Source: an uncultured Longilinea sp.
GTDB lineage: Bacteria; Chloroflexota; Anaerolineae; Anaerolineales; Anaerolineaceae
Assembly: GCA_937863945.1 (NCBI GenBank)
Contig: CALMIB010000045.1
Location: 1 to 6,365, forward strand
Length of the DNA: 6,365 nt
Direction of reading: 5' to 3'
The translations under genes were made by a program, and so were the position numbers. The notes beneath the pieces were generated by a model. That model was not told where the DNA came from. It did not search any database and was given only the letters and a program-made list of their open reading frames with translations. This document shows, piece after piece, positions 5,018-6,365 of the stretch. Numbering within the stretch: position 1 is the first letter of the stretch; each line of letters begins with the position of its first letter.

Positions 5018-5911
5018 ATGACACCCTCCCCCGTCCCGACCCTGACCGTTCTCACCGCCCCCGGCTGGCAGGATTACGAGCTGCTTGACAGCGGCTACGG
5101 CCAGAAACTGGAACGCTACGGCCCTTACCGGCTGTTGCGCCCCGAACCGGAAGCCGTGTGGAAGCCCGGGTTGCCTGAAAAATACTGGAAAGATATCCAC
5201 GCGCGCTTTATCCCCTCTCCGGAAGAAAATGGCGGCCACTGGGAAGCAGTCAAACCGTTGCCGGAACGCTGGCAGATGAGCTATCAATCGCTCAAGTTCT
5301 GGGTGCAAACCACCTCATCGCGCCACCTGGGCGTGTTCCCGGAACAGGCCTGCCAGTGGGACTGGATCGATGGGCAAGTCAAAGCCGCGGGGCGGCCTTT
5401 GAAGGTGCTGAACCTGTTTGGCTACACCGGCCTGGCCAGCCTGGCCGCGGCGCGAGCCGGCGCATTTGTCACCCACCTGGACGCTTCGCGCAAAGTGGTC
5501 GGTTGGGCGCGGGAAAACCAGCAGGCCTCGGGCATTTCGGAAAGCAGTATCCGCTGGATCATTGACGACGCGCTGAAATTCATACAGCGCGAATCCCGGC
5601 GCGGCGCCCGCTATGACGGTCTCATCCTCGACCCGCCGAAATTTGGACGCGGCCCCAAAGGCGAAGTGTGGGAATTTTACAAACTGCTGCCCAATCTCCT
5701 GTCAGCCTGCCGTGAAGTGCTCAGCGAGCAACCGCAATTCATCGTCATGACCGCCTACGCCGTCAAAGCCTCGGCAGTCACCCTGCATTATGCCCTGCAA
5801 GAGGTGACCCACCGTCTGAAAGGCCAGGTGACGGCCGGCGAAGTGGGTCTTCAGGAGAAAAGCGCCGGGCGCATCCTTTCCACAGCCATCTTTGCACGCT
5901 GGAACGCCTGA
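5018..5911 (+). CDS. Class I SAM-dependent methyltransferase, RlmI/RlmK-like, no PUA domain
   Basis: A 297-residue protein. The C-terminal two thirds form a SAM-dependent methyltransferase of the Methyltrans_SAM group that includes RlmI and the C-terminal half of RlmKL, which methylate 23S rRNA. Motif I is VLNLFGYTGLASLAAARAGA (130-149), the acidic SAM-ribose loop is HLDASRKVVGWARENQ (153-168), and motif IV is LDPPKFGRG (204-212). The conserved TAYAVKASA segment follows at 245-253. The first 100 residues hold YELLDSGYGQKLERYGPYRLLRPEPEAVW (20-48), a conserved beta-rich opening, in place of the PUA domain of RlmI. DPPKF favours rRNA base methylation, but the target base is inferred and could be different. 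The ATG at 5018 has AAGG six bases upstream; the open frame starts earlier at a TTG (5003) without support. It is the first gene of a unit with proC, 33 bases downstream. Confidence 0.85.
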   Translation: MTPSPVPTLTVLTAPGWQDYELLDSGYGQKLERYGPYRLLRPEPEAVWKPGLPEKYWKDIHARFIPSPEENGGHWEAVKPLPERWQMSYQSLKFWVQTTSSRHLGVFPEQACQWDWIDGQVKAAGRPLKVLNLFGYTGLASLAAARAGAFVTHLDASRKVVGWARENQQASGISESSIRWIIDDALKFIQRESRRGARYDGLILDPPKFGRGPKGEVWEFYKLLPNLLSACREVLSEQPQFIVMTAYAVKASAVTLHYALQEVTHRLKGQVTAGEVGLQEKSAGRILSTAIFARWNA

Positions 5912-5944
5912 TTCGGCCCAGGATAGATCATAAGGAAAACACGC

Positions 5945-6365
5945 ATGGATACTTTACAGGCAACGGTTGCATTGATCGGTCACGGCGTGATGGCGGAAGC
6001 GATCATCGGCGGATTGATCCGCAAAGGGTTAACGCCCGCCGGCCAAATCCTCGCATCCGGCCCGCGCGCCGACCGCGGCGAGGAACTGCGCGAACGCTAT
6101 CATATTCAACCCTTCACCGATAACCGCGCGGCCGCGGAACAGGCAGATGTGGTCATCCTGTCGGTCAAACCGCAGCGCCTCGATCGCGTGCTGGAAAACC
6201 TGCGCGGCCACATCCGCGCGGGAGCGCTGGTGATCTCGATCGTCGCCGGCGCGTCCATCGAAAAAATCGCTTCGCAGTTGGACCACGCCAGCGTGGTGCG
6301 CGCCATGCCAAACACACCCGGCCAGATCGGCGAGGGCATCACCGTCTGGACGGCCTCGTCCGGAA
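5945..6365 (+). CDS. proC: Pyrroline-5-carboxylate reductase, N-terminal half (cut by window edge)
   Basis: The first 140 codons of the enzyme that reduces 1-pyrroline-5-carboxylate to L-proline with NAD(P)H, the last step of proline synthesis in the cytoplasm. The Rossmann domain opens with VALIGHGVMAEAIIGGL (8-24), a glycine-rich loop in which the common GxGNM is GHGVM. ADVVILSVKPQ (67-77) and VRAMPNTPGQIGEG (118-131) are the two other family signatures, the latter near the substrate pocket. The C-terminal dimerisation domain lies beyond the window. The ATG at 5945 has AAGGA (5932-5936) eight bases upstream. The 33-base gap after the methyltransferase contains no promoter or hairpin that I can see, so both genes probably share a transcript. 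The family assignment is firm. Confidence 0.93.
   Translation, partial: MDTLQATVALIGHGVMAEAIIGGLIRKGLTPAGQILASGPRADRGEELRERYHIQPFTDNRAAAEQADVVILSVKPQRLDRVLENLRGHIRAGALVISIVAGASIEKIASQLDHASVVRAMPNTPGQIGEGITVWTASSG

Noticed and set aside
6029..6342. Minus-strand frames of 85 and 78 codons inside proC
   Set aside because: ProC motifs on the plus strand are unambiguous. The minus-strand frames have no domain signature or ribosome site.

Overview
The window looks like ordinary chromosomal DNA from a GC-rich bacterium. The best guess is a member of the Chloroflexota, probably an Anaerolineae-type organism. That guess rests on protein style: a lipoprotein carrying a 'DNFTDP.SGW' beta-sandwich domain, a membrane-anchored TPR protein, a compact methyltransferase of the 'YELLDSG.G.KLERYGPYRLLRPEP' type, and a ProC with a GHGVMAEAI nucleotide-binding loop. 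It is inference, not proof. I see no phage, insertion sequence, CRISPR array, tRNA, rRNA or defence cassette. All gaps between genes are shorter than 300 bases.

Layout. Positions 1-2616 hold three minus-strand genes reading right to left: a membrane-anchored TPR protein (2616-1189), a lipoprotein with a concanavalin-like domain (1168-506), and the N-terminal third of an MtaB/MiaB-type tRNA methylthiotransferase (458 to the window edge). Positions 2617-2832 form a divergent regulatory region that also fires rightward into a cold-shock protein gene (2833-3048). A perfect 12-bp hairpin (3069-3099) separates that gene from a convergent minus-strand pair: a PatB/MalY-like PLP C-S lyase or aminotransferase (4912-3710), overlapped by 26 bases by a DUF218/YdcF-like membrane protein (3735-3103). 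A second divergent promoter region (about 4913-5017) leads rightward into a class I SAM-dependent RNA methyltransferase-like gene (5018-5911) and then proC (5945 to the right edge).

How the genes relate. The operons look like housekeeping and envelope units: tRNA modification with surface or membrane proteins, amino-acid or sulfur metabolism with a cell-envelope DUF218 protein, and a methyltransferase with proline biosynthesis. Nothing ties them into one pathway.

The most interesting structure is the roughly 105-base leader of the cold-shock gene. It contains a long imperfect hairpin (2736-2793) followed directly by a T-rich run (2794-2802), and an upstream 6-base segment (2724-2729) that is perfectly complementary to the 3' arm of that hairpin. 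This resembles a terminator/antiterminator switch and is the main lead here. I do not see evidence for a wholly new multi-gene system.
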